64,000 nt of DNA from Psococerastis gibbosa (taxonomy: Eukaryota > Arthropoda > Insecta > Psocodea > Psocidae), in assembly GCA_963971405.1 (NCBI GenBank), contig OZ020489.1, positions 40,378,510-40,442,509 on the forward strand. Direction: 5' to 3'. Positions within the stretch are counted from its first letter, which is position 1; each line of letters starts with the position of its first letter. Under the pieces are notes generated by a model. It worked only from the letters and a program-made list of their open reading frames with translations, did no database searches and had not been told where the DNA came from. This document shows, piece after piece, positions 32,047 to 44,151 of this stretch. The position numbers and the translations under genes were made by a program.

Positions 32047-33496
32047 GAGACTTCTGAGTTGCTTAAGACTAGCCATTACCCCGTAGAATAAAATTAAGCA
32101 GGCATCCAATACCTTGCCCAGGAATTTGGAAAGGGGGATCTGTCAATAGTACAATACTTATACGACATGTTGTAAAATTATAGCCTATATAGTCAAGTTC
32201 CAAGTATAAGTAACTGACACACATGTTAAACCTGATTGTGTTTTACTCATTTTGAAGCAGTAACGTGAGGTTTAATTTCTAACAAATGAAGATTTGTATA
32301 ACTGCAAACACGAGGGTCCGATGCCCGATGGTGCCCCTGGAGAAATTGTTTGAACAAAGTGGCCTGAAATATTTTTGTTCGCTTTTTTTGAAAGAGGAAT
32401 GGGGACACACAGCCATCACCATTTCTTTGTGTAACCTGTTTACTCTAAGTTATTTTGAACAAACTGTTATCCGTAGCGCATTGGGCCCGTCTAAAACAGT
32501 TCACTTATATCTTCCTGCTAGGTACTTTTTTTTCTATGTTAATAAGTTGAGAAGTGGGTTAAATTATACATCATGCATTAAAATCAGTTAATTGTAAGAG
32601 TGGGCGGAAAGGACAAAAATGCGCTCATAATGAAATTAAAAATAATGTTATTTCTTTCTAAAATGGCATAGCCTACTTTGTGTACTAGGTGAACGCAATA
32701 ACGTAAGAGTTGGCCAATACTGCCGTGCTAAGCTAGAAGACCCTGATCTATTTTCCATTTTATATTTTGGCATCTTTTAATTCCGATGAGGTATACACAT
32801 CTTTCCAAAGCGCAATAGTAGGCCATAAATAAAATTATTTCCTGACACATTCGACAATTTGTGTTTGCCCTAACATGAGTATCAGATTGTTAATGTTGAA
32901 AGAATACATTATGAATCAAAAACAACGCATAGACACCTTTTGTTTGAGACCGGGAAAACATTCAGGCGTTTAAATTAAGAGTCATTAAGTTAAACCGCTG
33001 ATTATTATTGAAGCAATCATAATTTAAAACCAACTCCTGACAAAACTTTTATAAATAAATCAGATATTTTCATTTCAAATAGAATGACCGATACATGGGG
33101 CTTCTTTCTCATTTAGCGTGGTTATAGTTGAGTTAGCGCATTCTCCTCTACTTCGACATTGCATAAAAAAATCATGGGTAATATCGAAAGTTAGTGTGTT
33201 CACTGTTCAGTCCATATCTCGCAGCAGGAAATTGTACAAAAATTCAGTCAACGTACCCTAACTCCATTTTCTTATAAAAAAAACAGTACATTCATGATTA
33301 AAAAACTATTTCCACCAACCAAAAGTCCTCTCAAGTGTCAAATCCATGATTCATATTAACAAAAACGTTTTTTTCGTTTTTATGGTTATAGTGTTAGGTT
33401 AAGTTTTAGCACGGCAGAATAGGCCTAGGTAAATCTTTTTTGCTGCAGTAATTTTTTTTATAATGAGCTGTTTAGCCAACAGTATAATCTATGTAA
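32047..33496. other. No gene seen
   Basis: Unremarkable sequence. The 101-codon frame at 32286 shows no domain, and its composition resembles random sequence. Confidence 0.35.
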
Positions 33497-33850
33497 TTGT
33501 CTTTAACATGTAAAGTTGAAAGTGTTTTTGGGTACCCTATCAAGTCTAACTTAGCCAGACTAGCTTTTAACATAAAGTCAAAGATATTCGAATCTAATAA
33601 CATCGACTTGGAAATAAGGAAAATACTTCTCAAAACTCTAGTGTGGAGTGTGCTCTTGTACGGAAGTGAGACATGGTGCATTTACGAACATGAAAAAAAA
33701 GCTGGAAGCCTTTGAGTTGTGTTGATACAGAAGAATCATGAAAATCCCATGGAGAAACCACATAACCAACGAAGAAGTGCTCCATGGAATAAACGAAAAA
33801 AGAGCTATTATGGCCATTATTTCAACAAGAAGAGGCATATTATTCTTGTT
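33497..33850 (+). pseudogene. LINE reverse transcriptase C-terminal remnant
   Basis: The frame 33530-33700 gives NNIDLEIRKILLKTLVWSVL and LLYGSETW, and after a frameshift at the A8 run (33693-33700) LEAFELC, an in-frame stop where W is expected, RRIMKIPWRNHITNEEVLHG and AIISTRRG. This is the same region of the LINE ORF as at 8931-9367 but from a more decayed copy. 5'-truncated. Confidence 0.8.
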
Positions 33851-34944
33851 TCTGTTCAGTATACTTTTAGGTTGCTCAAATTGAACTTATGTAGGCCACC
33901 TTACGCTCTGGTATAGGTAGGTCCAGTCAAAACAACAAACATACAGTATGTTACAATATAATATACCGCAGAATAATAAGAATGCATTTTTGCACTAATT
34001 ACAGTATCTATGGCAAACAAGGGGAATTTAAGAATATATTTGAATAGAAAAAAACAGCAGCAGTGAGGGTAATGTTAACAAAGAGGCTACTTGACAATGT
34101 TTGAAAATCTATTTTATCCCCTTAAAATTATTTTTTTTAATGAAAATGTCATTGTTAGTAGTAGGGAAAAGAATGATTTCTTCCCATGAATTTAAATTTG
34201 TTTGTTAAAATGGGTGAAAAATGACAGTAGAATGTAACTTCATGTATAGTGATGCCGCGATTAGCAGTACTCGTATTATTATAAGTAGTAATCGGATGTC
34301 TGTTGGCGTTCTGGCTTTTGTAATCGACAGCTAAGACACTCATATTTATTTACTTAATTCATGAACAATACAAAACGTATTGTATTATTATTAACCTATA
34401 TTGCAATTTTAAACTGTTGTTGATATGTACAGTTAGGTGAAGGAGAGGGCCATAGGCTCATAGCTCATAGGCAGTATATTATGATTACTATGATGACGTG
34501 GAAAACTCAATCGGTAGTTCAAATAGAACTCAAAAAGCAAATAAGCTCAATATGATTTTATTTCCACTCTGGGCTAATATATCCAATTTAATAATATTTA
34601 AATGGAGTCCCATGTGGTAAAGTGGGAAATAAGCTAAAATGAAACTTTGGAAGTGGGAGAATCATTATAGCAATTCAGTAGCCTTACATTTTAAGTATAA
34701 CATCTGTCATCTACATTATGTCATATGTTTTACCGTCACTGGTATAGCCTACCTTTAATAATTTATTGTCAAACAATAGAAAAAAAAAACCGAAATATTT
34801 GTTGTGGCATGCGTATTTCTCGTACCTGCTATGTAAGAACTTATACTGCCGTATATACTGTAAGTAAGATATATTTCAGTATTTCAGGTTCTATTTATTT
34901 GTATATATTGAATATTAAAATGTTATGTAGGCTTAATCTGTTTT
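33851..34944. other. No gene seen
   Basis: AT-rich sequence without a supportable repeat or gene. Confidence 0.4.
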
Positions 34945-35595
34945 AGGGAGATTTATCTACCTATTGAGATGGCGACCAATGTTCGGCAAATTTCCAAAAA
35001 TATCATCACAACTTTTCATTTCATGACCCCCTGAGCCTAAAACCACCCTCCGTCCAAAATGTTATATAGGCTACAGTATATATAATATGTACTGTTTATG
35101 TATGTTTAGGAAACACTCTAACTTCCGAAAATATTATCTGACTGATGAAACTTGGCACAAAAATTGATCATACAAATGTCATGATGGATTTCGTTAACCA
35201 GCTACAGTAGATCCACTATTAAGTTACAAGATAGTGGCCGATTGAAACCTCATATAATTCATATCTCAGTTAATATTGGTCGCAAAGGAATGAACTAAAA
35301 TCTGACAGAAACTCGTATTATTATCTACGATAATGGTTATCAACACTTTTTACGACAAATCAACGATTTCAAGATGACGTCCATTCAAAGTAAAAGTAAG
35401 TAAATTATTTAATAAGTAAAAGTTCGTAGTCGTCATTGTTTGGAACACAAGAGTGTTTATGTTGTGGTCGGGAAAATAATGAAGTACTTTTAATTTTTTA
35501 TTGCATACATAGCGTACAGTAGGTAGCGTAGAAGAAAAGCAGGGTCTGCAGAATCTCACTACTCCTGATCGGCCAGAGCCGAAAGGGATTTTTTA
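34945..35595 (-). repeat. Interspersed repeat D, copy 2
   Basis: Reverse complement of 3450-4125 over its full length, with indels. It ends at CTCTGGCCGATCAGG and GGTAGATAAATCTCCC-type blocks. The shared ends define an element of about 650 bp with no obvious TIR. Confidence 0.75.
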
Positions 35596-35792
35596 TTGCA
35601 TACCGTAATAAAACCATATTTCGACAGTTTTTTGCAGTTATTGAAAATCCTACCATCTGCATGACAGGATTAAGGCAGGCTCGGAAAGCGATTAGAATAG
35701 GTACACATTATAGTCAAGAGAGGGTATTACTAGCAGCATAATATGATTAAAATAGCATCGCGAGTCGCTCATAATTGAAGACCCTATCGTAA

Positions 35793-35935
35793 GGTGCCCA
35801 TTCCACATACGTACAACGTCAATGAAAATTATGAAATTGAAGGTGGTAGCAGACATTAAAGACATACTAAAAATTCTGCTACCACCTTCAATTTCATAAT
35901 TTTCATTGACGTTGTACGTATGTGGAATGGGCGCC
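35793..35935. mobile_element. PIF/Harbinger-like MITE A3, fully palindromic, TAA duplication
   Basis: 143 bp between TAA duplications (35790-35792, 35936-35938). Nearly the whole element is inverted repeat. The outer arm (CATACGTACAACGTCAATGA) is that of A2, and the inner arm (GGTAGCAGACATTAAAGACA) is that of A1. Confidence 0.9.
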
Positions 35936-36059
35936 TAACGAAGCATAACCCTGATGGGACCCCCCACCAGAAGCGATACGCAATTTATGGATGCTCTCTA
36001 AAATGAAAACCTGATATATCCCAAGTATATTCCCGGTATGGAGTTATGAAACATTATAA

Positions 36060-36495
36060 GAAGACAACATTGCGGGCATGTTTTGGCTTAGGATTAGACT
36101 GCCATGATCCAAAATCGTGCGACAGCCCTTGTTTTAAAAAAATGTTAGAAGAGAGGGCAGTGTCGCCACCTGGTGGTTGAGATGAGAAGCTCGGCGTTGC
36201 AATGACCAAAATTTGCATAAACAGCGATGTGTTGTCCGTATTCGATTTATTGTAAGAAAAGAGACTTGTCTGGCGATGCAACGCCCGATATTTCAATTTT
36301 GGCGATGTACTTGTCAGCGAGGTAATGACCGGCGACGCAGTGACCGAAATTTGCATAAAGGCGATGCCTTGTCCATGCTAGGTTTAATGTAAGAAAAGAG
36401 ATTTGTCTGGCGATGCTCTGTCACGCGAGGAAGTGCCCGGCGATGTACTGTCCAGCGATGTAATGCCCGGCGAGGTAATGTCACAGTCTCCAAAA
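36060..36495 (-). repeat. Repeat E, copy 2, with 15-bp units
   Basis: The five 15-bp units lie at about 36405-36480 in antisense, followed by the same spacer and second half as 15700-16060. Only a handful of substitutions separate the copies. Confidence 0.75.
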
Positions 36496-36789
36496 ATACT
36501 GAGAACTCCCATTGTATACTATAATATTTTACAATCAGCTTGCATTCAAGGACATCAACAGCTGTCATCAAGGCCGTAGCTATAGCCTAGATTTGCGACG
36601 GTGTGTGTGGGGGAGGGGGTCAAAGTCTAGACTCTAGAGTGTGGCAGGGATGGGATAAATTAGCCTAAGGCCTGAAGCTACAGTAGTATAGTTTATACCG
36701 AGCTTAAGAAAGAAAAAACTGAATTTTGGTAAATACAACAAGTATAGAAATATATAGGCTACGAGTAAAAAGAAGAGAACAAATTTATA

Positions 36790-36990
36790 TGATTAAATTG
36801 AAGCGCTTCCTCTTAGAAGCCAGCTGGCTTACTACTGCATCATCGTCGACTATAATCTCCCTGTGCACCCTGAGCAACGCCATGCCGTTTTTTAGAGGGT
36901 TGTCCGCCATGTTGTACAACTCTTCAGGTGTTTCATCGTGGAAAACATTCTTTCGGCAGTACCGGCGGACACAGGTATAGTGGCCAAAAT
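36790..36990 (-). pseudogene. hAT transposase C-terminal dimerisation domain, frameshifted
   Basis: On the minus strand one frame reads IPVSAGTAERMFSTMKHLKS, the AERMFST-type start of the hAT C-terminal region. After a frame change it continues NPLKNGMALLRVHREIIVDD and VSQLASKRKRFNLII, matching the usual LNGLALLNIHRDI...RRL end. Both halves are needed for one domain of about 60 residues, so the copy is broken. Upstream catalytic sequence is not recognisable. It shows that an autonomous hAT lineage existed, but no visible TIR ties it to the non-autonomous hAT elements here. Confidence 0.8.
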
Positions 36991-37700
36991 TATTAGAATC
37001 TAGTTTGTTTAGCCTCAAGCAGAAAGTAATTTTTAATTTTTCACGACGGGGGGGAGGACCCCTGAATCCCGCCCCTGGCTGTCGTATTAGAGGAAAGAAG
37101 TGCATATAGGTGCAGGTCAAATCATTGTGGTAATGTTAATAGTGCGTCAATATACATCAGGAACAAGGGTGTCTGCTAGAAAATTTAAAAAAAAAATCGA
37201 CTTTACCATGCAAATCAACACGAAACACTAAAAAAATGTCCACACCAATGCATTCATTCATTCACTCAAATTTCCAACTCTTTTCTCCTTTCTTTTAAAA
37301 ATGCAATTCACCGTTTTCCCAAACTACTCTAAAAACGATCGCATTATGCAAATTTCGAGATTGTATCAAGTCAAAATCTCGTATTATGAAATGAGTTTTT
37401 TTGGTTTTCAATTTTCATAACTTTAGCACTTTATGATGGAAATCATATGATAGTATTTTTTCGCCGAGCATGTAGAAAATAAACTGGTTCGTGAGCTGAA
37501 AGGAAAGAGCCATAATTTTCTGCTATTGTATAGGATATAATTAAATTACCAGTACCATATATCTCTTTATTATTTATGAGCCATTTTGCGGAAATGTGTT
37601 TCCAAATTAGGATTTATTATACTTTTTATCAGTGTTTGCGAACCGGAGGGCCGGAGGACCAGCAGCCTGCAGCATGATTGAGGCGATTATAATACCGGGG
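36991..37700. other. No gene seen
   Basis: AT-rich sequence with no recognised repeat. Confidence 0.4.
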
Positions 37701-37701
37701 G

Positions 37702-38636
37702 TAATATAATACCATGTCACGTGATGGTATTAATTCAATTATTTAAAATAAATGAACAGCAAATTTCAGAATTTTTTTAAATTGTGATGTGGCGATACTG
37801 AAGAACTGCAATGACGCGACGCTGCCGCATAGACATAGTAAAACTATAGACTCATCGTAAACATTCGGGTTGAAGCCGCTTGACTTCGGCTATTTCCGTA
37901 GTATAGGACCAGATTGAGCCTTTTGCCATTTGATACCATGTTAACATTTTATTTTTTATTTGATTATTTAAAGATTATTTAGAACGGAAAATCATGCCAG
38001 CTAACCAGCAATATTTTTATGCAGAACTTGGAGTACTTTTAATTTACATTTTAAACAATATTTTTAGCTAAGTTTTCCCTACTTTTAGATAAAAATAAAT
38101 TTTTTGTAATGCAGATCTTTCAGTACTTTGAATTTAAATTTTAAACAATATATATAATAAATGTAAATAATAAATATAATTATATATGAAACAACAACGA
38201 AAACTATAAAGAAAACATATAATAAAACTAATAAATTTGAATTTCCCGCCAAAATGCACTTATGAGGGGGCATGGTCGTGGCTTCAGTCCTCCAGCACAG
38301 CCGAAATACGACATGGTGGCTCCATAGTTTTATTAGCTCCAAGCGCTGCCGTAGCAAATATAAATAGCACATATAAACACATCTCCCTCGATATAAACAA
38401 GTTTTAATTTTGAATTAATATATTAAGGATTATAAATAATTTGTCTAAATCTAAGGCAGAAAAAAATGAAGAAAATATATTCAATTGTTTAAATAGACAC
38501 AATTTGAATTTTCCGCGCTTTGCACTCTTGCGACGATTACCAACACCAAAAATTAAAAAATTCTGAAATTTGTAGTTCATTTATTTTAAACAATTGAATT
38601 AATACCATCACGTGACATGGTATTATATTACTCAAT
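37702..38636. mobile_element. DNA transposon with about 85-bp TIRs, no transposase
   Basis: GTAATATAATACCATGTCAC, GTGATGGTATTAATTCAATT and ATTTTAAATAAATGAAC-type blocks at 37702-37790 recur inverted at 38550-38636. The ~760-bp interior has no supportable frame and contains a partial internal duplication (38020-38055 resembles 38110-38150). Each TIR carries a CACGTGA motif. Superfamily not assigned because the flanks give no clear duplication. Confidence 0.75.
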
Positions 38637-39059
38637 CCCGGGGCTGGAGACCGTTATCAATATGGCTGCTAGTGTACCCTGCACAAGATAAGTACGCAAT
38701 TTGGCGGGGAAAAGCACTGATTAGTGTAGCCTGCACAAACTAAGTACAGAGTTTTTGACCGGGTCCAGGTATCCGTTTTGCTATGCTGCAATGTGTAAGA
38801 CTTCGATATTTTTTGCATTGGTACTTATCTCTGATAGTTGACTTATGGTTAACGGGTGCCTCGTAAGGCATATTATGGCTCCCGCCGCTCCAGTTAATGT
38901 ATTTCTATGTATTACTCCCGGGATTAAAATCGCCATTATCAGCCTGCAGAGGTCACATTCAAAATGCTCTGCGAAAATGCCTGCAGTGACTTAAGAGTTG
39001 CTATTAACAAGAACATTAAGCTGAGAATAACTTGTAAAAAAAAACATAGCGCAGTTCTT
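38637..39059. other. No gene seen
   Basis: TAAGTACGCAATTTGGCGGG and TAAGTACAGAGTTTTTGACC share an AGTGTACCCTGCACAA-like lead, suggesting a small internal duplication. No coding sequence. Confidence 0.35.
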
Positions 39060-39210
39060 CTTCTGGTGAACAACCACTAGAGGTTGGCTTGCAGTAACAC
39101 TCTCCGGATCCTCTATTTCGTTCTGTCCTCGGGTTCCTCTTCAGGTCCCTTTAGGTCGTGCAGCTGAAGTCTCTGTGCAGCAGGAGTGCTGGACCAGATA
39201 CTGTTTTATT
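39060..39210 (-). pseudogene. LINE C-terminal scrap
   Basis: The minus strand encodes a decayed EDRTKWR...LLQANL-like end in shifting frames, resembling the EDRVNWRTICRELL terminus at 8960. It ends at a GAAGAAGAAC tail, as in the 8931 copy. Confidence 0.45.
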
Positions 39211-39377
39211 TTGACCCCCCCCCCCCCCAATGGGTTTGACCCGTCTCCCTGCATACCAACACTTCACTAACAACTCGGTCGTCGAATAAACAAGCCTAAG
39301 CATGTACAATAGTTACCCTGCAATAATTTTAAAGTATAAATTTTTGGTCACTGGCAAACTACATAGCATAAATACAT

Positions 39378-39735
39378 ACGTCGTCGACTCGTACCTGTAC
39401 TTGGTTAAGTAATGCTTTCACCAGTTTCATTGCGTTAATGGTAAGCTGGTCTCAGCTTGTCCATTTTCGCTTATAGTCGGTGTAGGTTGACACCTAGAAC
39501 GTATACCAGTTTGCCAATGGCCAAAAATTCAAACGGAAACAATATACAGTAAGTAAGGTCCGGCATTGAACAAGGGACATGCTCGTATTGGCCACTATAA
39601 GTATCCCTGGTTCCATAAAAAGTCCTTAAAAAAATAACCTAAATACCTTAGCATACGTCATCGATGTCAACCCACACCAGCTACAAGCAATAACGGACAA
39701 TCCGAGACATGCTTACTTAATGACTTAACCAAGTG
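39378..39735. repeat. Two R5 fragments in inverted orientation
   Basis: 39378-39560 is antisense R5 (TTTCATTGCGTTAATGG, CAATGGCCAAAAATTC). 39655-39735 is sense R5 (GCTACAAGCAATAACGGACA). Together they form a potential foldback. Confidence 0.6.
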
Positions 39736-40254
39736 CGGATTAAAGTAAGTTCAGTCAACCTTTTTTCCCATCAGACATTATTTTGAATGGGAAATTCACA
39801 AATCAGAAAATAATAGATCAGGGTAAGTAACCTCCCCCCTCCCCCCCCCCCCCCCGTGCATGTAAAGTACCGGTGCAGTCTATTATAATTGAATTGTCAG
39901 TGATTTCGTTTGTGTACTGGGTGGTAATTGACTCCCCCCCCACCATTTATATTTGACACAGTAATCCGATTCCAAATCGATGTCATTTAAATACCACCCT
40001 CCCTCGCCACCCCCTCCCCCCCCCCCCAGTCTATATCACCATTTTACATTTGTGATTGCACTACTATTGCATTCTGCCGGTAATTTCCCCTTATTCATTC
40101 AAATTGGATTACAGTTGTGTGTGTAATACAACTTCGGTATTCGCATTGTTGTGCAATTTTATCAGCGCTCTAGCGTTTTTGCCATAGAGAAAGAGAATAA
40201 ATAGACGGAATTTGAACCCGAATCTCTTTTAAAATAATGACCTTAGTTCGGTTC
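39736..40254. other. No gene seen; three C-rich tracts
   Basis: C tracts lie near 39836-39855, 39934-39941 and 40013-40027. Confidence 0.5.
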
Positions 40255-40510
40255 GGTGGCTATGAAGGGGGGTCCGGGGGTCTCCCACGGGGGAGAAATT
40301 TAGCGAAAACAGACCTGAAATAGTTTGATTTTACGCATTTTGAAAGTAGTAACTTGAGTTTAACTGTGGTTAAACAGGCAATTAATATAATTGCTAACAA
40401 GGGGGGCCCGGGGGTGTCCCCCGAGAGAAAATGTTTGAAAAATAGGGCGAAAATAGTGGGGTTTTACGGATTTTGAGTGCAGTAACACTTAGATTTTAGA
40501 GGCAAAGAAT
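40255..40510 (+). repeat. R6, two modules
   Basis: GGGGGGTCCGGGGGTCTCCC and CAAGGGGGGCCCGGGGGTGT, each followed by the CTGAAATAGT / TTTTACG.ATTTTGA motifs. Confidence 0.6.
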
Positions 40511-41230
40511 ATAACCTCCTCTAAAATTCATAAATCTACCAGCATTGCAGCAAAAAACAAAAACAAAAATCACTATTCTCCGCCAATTTCAAAACTTTTG
40601 ATTTTAATTTTAATTTTTAATTTTTATCTAAAAAAAAATCTCATTCTGGGGGGGCCGGAATTTTAGGCATTTCTGGGGGGGGTGGCCGGGGGTCTGTGCC
40701 CCAAGTGCCCATGGGTTAATCGGACACTGGGGTGTTCATTCCTACTCGAGACCCCTCCCCTGAAGAAAATCCTTGACCCGCCTATGACTGTACCAGCAAA
40801 CGGTTGGGGCTACCCAAAACTATTTCGTCGCATTTATATTCCTATCCCAAGTCCCCACCACCGGCTCACGAACCTAGCCCCCCATAAGCTTCTCTTGCCG
40901 TCGTTTATCTTATTTAATTCACTCACTTTGTCCCACCCCCTCCCCCCCTCCCCCCACAACCCACCACTAATGTCCCATGACTCTACCCTAATTACCCAAT
41001 TTACCCAACTTCTTTTATTCGCTTAAGGACTTTTAAGGATATTTTGTGGTGCGTTGAACCTCGCCCTGCTGACAAACTCATCCATTTTTGGACATTACCT
41101 ATATAGTTATTGTTTTTTTCGAAATGTCTATCGCCAGAGAGACTCCCTAGATAAGGAAGATCGCAGCCAAGGCGGTGGGCAGAAATTTTTTTCGGCAGCG
41201 GTCCATTTGACGTTACCAGAGGTGAGGTAA
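40511..41230. other. No gene seen; decayed C/R6-type and pyrimidine-rich sequence
   Basis: G runs at 40646-40652 and 40673-40682, and CCACCCCCTCCCCCCCTCCC at 40934-40955. The 114-codon frame at 40682 spans these tracts and is not supportable. Confidence 0.4.
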
Positions 41231-41365
41231 CCTTCCTAGTGTTGTGTGTTGAGTGTTGTGTGTTGAGTGTAAGAGAGGGATTTATAGCCCTAGCTCCGCT
41301 AGGTTGGCTTAGTAATAGAAACAACAAAAATCCTTTTTTTATTATTTATTTATTTATTTATTTAT
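41231..41365 (+). repeat. SINE S3, 3' half
   Basis: TGTTGAGTGTAAGAGAGGGA, TATAGCCCTAGCTCCGC and AGTAATAGAAACAAC are S3. GAGTGTTGTGTGTT is locally duplicated. The tail is a TTTA microsatellite. Confidence 0.7.
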
Positions 41366-41417
41366 ATGTATATTAAAAACTCCACTTTTTCTAGTGTACT
41401 CTTCAACTGTAATGGTC

Positions 41418-41470
41418 ACGTTGAGACAAGCTGACCATTGACGCAATGAAACAGGCGAAAGTATGACTGA
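41418..41470 (+). repeat. R5 fragment
   Basis: GTTGAGACAAGCTGACCATT and GACGCAATGAAACAGGCGAA match R5. Confidence 0.65.
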
Positions 41471-41911
41471 GCTATGTACAGTTTTATATTCGTATTATTG
41501 AATTCAACAACTATGCACACGATAGCTGGTAACAATCTCCAACAAACAGTATAGGAAACAACAAAAACTAAACTGTCACATATTATGAGATACCCCATTT
41601 TAAAAACTAACGTAGTAAATCTCTCCCGCAGTAAACATAATTTTCCTCGCAGCAGCTGATTTATGCTGGCACGACATTTAAAGTCAAGAACCGGTTACAC
41701 GAAAACAATACGCCAATACTGTACCGTACGGAATTTTCAATCTGTTATTCATTCAGTGTCGTGGCAACTTTTCAGCGAAGACTTTGCTTCAATGAGCTTC
41801 CTGCTATACGCTAATGCAACAACATTTCATGAAGTTTTAGTAAATACTGAAAAATACAGCACGGGAAATCATCATCCTACTTCTTATAGTGCTATTTTGT
41901 AAATAAACTTT
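41471..41911. other. No gene seen
   Basis: The frame 41663-41902 has no recognisable feature. Confidence 0.3.
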
Positions 41912-42046
41912 TTTTGTTCTATTACTAAGCCAACCTAGCGGAGTTAGGGCTATAAAGCCTTCTCTCGCACTCAACTAGGAAGACCCGGGACTGCCTGCTT
42001 TCCATGCCCTCCAAAGCATGCCCAGAAAATGTATCAAGTGTGGGAC
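41912..42046 (-). repeat. SINE S3
   Basis: Antisense TTCTATTACTAAGCCAACCT, CACTCAACTAGGAAGACCCG and CATGCCCTCCAAAGCATGCC, ending at the S3 TGTGGGACT region. Confidence 0.7.
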
Positions 42047-42360
42047 TGCGTTGTTTCGAAGGTGTGTAGATGTGTGACAACTCAAAAATTTGTTAATAAT
42101 GCTAATATATATTTTTAAAATCTGCATTTTGCTAGAAGAACTGCGTTTAAATGTAGTTTGTATATTTTCCGCATTTCCGCAGGAGAGCAGTTGTTTTGGC
42201 GGAACTGTCAGGCAATTCATTATTTGAAAAAACATTAACTTCAATTTCTGTAAATTGATAGATTTAGAGTCGTGTCCTTTTTCTTCCGAAGTAGCGGTAT
42301 GTATGCATAGTTTAAAAGAAAGTTAATAAAGATAAGTTTTGTTCTTGATGTTGATTAAAA

Positions 42361-42610
42361 TATATTTTTATTGCTCTACATGGAATGAATGAATGAATAA
42401 ATATATTTTTAAAAAAGAATGTTAAATAAGTACAATTTTGTTGCAATTGGAAGGGGGGCCCAAAGGATATCCCGTGCTGGGCCCCCCTTTTACAAAGATA
42501 CAAAATAAATAACGTGATATAATCTAAAAAAAGATAATAAGGAATAGTAAGTTTTTTAGATTTGTTATTTTCTCCTGAAGAAGTATAGAAGAAATGTTCC
42601 AACACCATTT
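42361..42610 (-). mobile_element. CR1/jockey-like LINE 3' end
   Basis: On the minus strand a short decayed coding scrap is followed by a 3' UTR with GGGGCCCAGCACGGGATATC and a TTCATTCATTCATTCC end. TTGATTAAAATATATTTTTATTG at its edge resembles the 49.05-kb LINE 3' UTR. Confidence 0.45.
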
Positions 42611-42996
42611 TTTGCCTTTGCCGTCATTGACACTGAACGGTAACATTTATTGAATTTGACTTATGAAAAATTGCGGTCACTGAAGATGTCAGGTCGAAGG
42701 TGTTCGAAAACTGTAGCCAATTGGTGTTGATGACAGCCACATACTATGAAAGAAAGAAAGAAGAAAGAAAATGGTCTATATTTTCCAAATGGGCGAATCT
42801 TACAATGAACCCTATGTATATGTATATGTAGAGGGACATTTCCTCTAATTTATGACACCTATTGATATTTCTTGTGATATTGGACCAATTTTTTTTTTAA
42901 ACATTGTGGGGGCGCCTGATTGTCTCTCACGACATCCCATGGGGTTGAAGATTTGGAACAGCTACCGGATTTGATAATAATGCTATGAACTTATCT
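42611..42996. other. No gene seen; GAAA microsatellite
   Basis: GAAAGAAAGAAAGAAGAAAG lies near 42747-42768. Confidence 0.5.
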
Positions 42997-43386
42997 TTAA
43001 GAGTGCAGCCCGAAATTTAATAATTTTTATTTTTTATTTAATTTACTAAGCAAGTTATTAAAGATCTTAAGTTGTAGAAGACTAGCTCATGCATCATATA
43101 ATAAGGTATTTTTAATTTTCGAAATTGTAGTTTTTCCATAGTATCTAATCTAATCTAATCTATATATCTAATATGTATTATAAGTTATTGTTTATAAATT
43201 ATTATCGTGTATATGAAAAAAATACAATTTCGAAAATTAAAAATACCTTATTATGTGATGCATGAAGTAGTCTTCTGCAATATAAATGAGCCTACTCTTT
43301 GATAAACTTGCTTTTAGTTAATTAAATAAAAAATAATAAGTACTAAATTTCGGGCTGCCAATTTCCTACGGGCTGTACACTCTTAA
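42997..43386. mobile_element. TTAA-flanked foldback MITE (PB copy 2), complete
   Basis: TTAA at 42997-43000 and 43383-43386 bounds a 382-bp element with tips GAGTGCAGCCCGAAAT and ATTTCGGGCTGCC...CGGGCTGTACACTC. The arms continue inward (TGATGCATGAAGTAGTCTTC pairs with its inverse at 43075-43100), so the element folds almost end to end. The best reference copy of the family. Confidence 0.85.
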
Positions 43387-43837
43387 ACAATACTGTCAAC
43401 TATAAAATTTCCTTTTCACATACCACCCCTTTTTCCTGTCTTAACTTTAACCCCTGTCTGCCATTCCGCAACTTAACACATTCTCTCGGAAGATTGTGGC
43501 GTGGAACACATGCTGCTTCTGTTGATTAAATTCAGGAGGGGGCAGAGAGGGGTAGCGGCGTCTTAGGTTTTGAGGGGGTGACTGCTAACATTTGGAGTAA
43601 TTTCTTATTAAGGGGAGGGAGCTGGATATGACAGCTGACTCGCAGGCTGATGAAAAGGCGTCTTCTGAGCTGACAAAAGGCTCCACGTACCTTTAGAGGT
43701 TGTCAGCAGTATGAGTTATTTGGCTGTCAATCTAACAGCTGCTGTCGCTCTCTGCTTGTCCCATTATTTGAAAATCAACCTGATAAAAAGGGATTTCATT
43801 GGTCTTGAAGGATTGGTTATTGGGCTCTGATTGAAAC
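43387..43837. other. No gene seen
   Basis: GGAGGGGGCAGAGAGGGG-type G-rich patches near 43540-43620. No coding frame. Confidence 0.4.
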
Positions 43838-44136
43838 CGGAAGACTACTTCATGCATCATACAATACGTATAATAGGATATTTTAATTTTTGGTATCGTA
43901 GATTTTTCCACTGGACTGAATTTTAACGTAAAATAAATACTATTAAAAAACTACAAAACCAAAAGTAATTAAAACTAAATTAAACTAAACTAATTAAAAT
44001 TAAAATGTTATGACTCCTGTAGCCTTCTACAACTTAATTGAACTAATTTTTTTAATAACTTACATAATTAATTTAGTAATAAATAAGAATTATTAAATTT
44101 CGGGCTGTCAATTTCATACAGGGCGTACACTCTTAA
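43838..44136. mobile_element. PB MITE copy 3, left arm truncated
   Basis: Starts inside the left arm (AGACTACTTCATGCATCATA) and keeps the full right arm (ATTTCGGGCTGTCAATTTC, GTACACTC) and TTAA (44133-44136). SINE S2 lies 16 bp beyond. Confidence 0.75.
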
Positions 44137-44151
44137 ATAAAACATTAAGAG

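Noticed and set aside
40682-41026. 114-codon proline-rich ORF
   Set aside because: Its composition comes from C-rich tracts and decayed R6/C-type repeat sequence.
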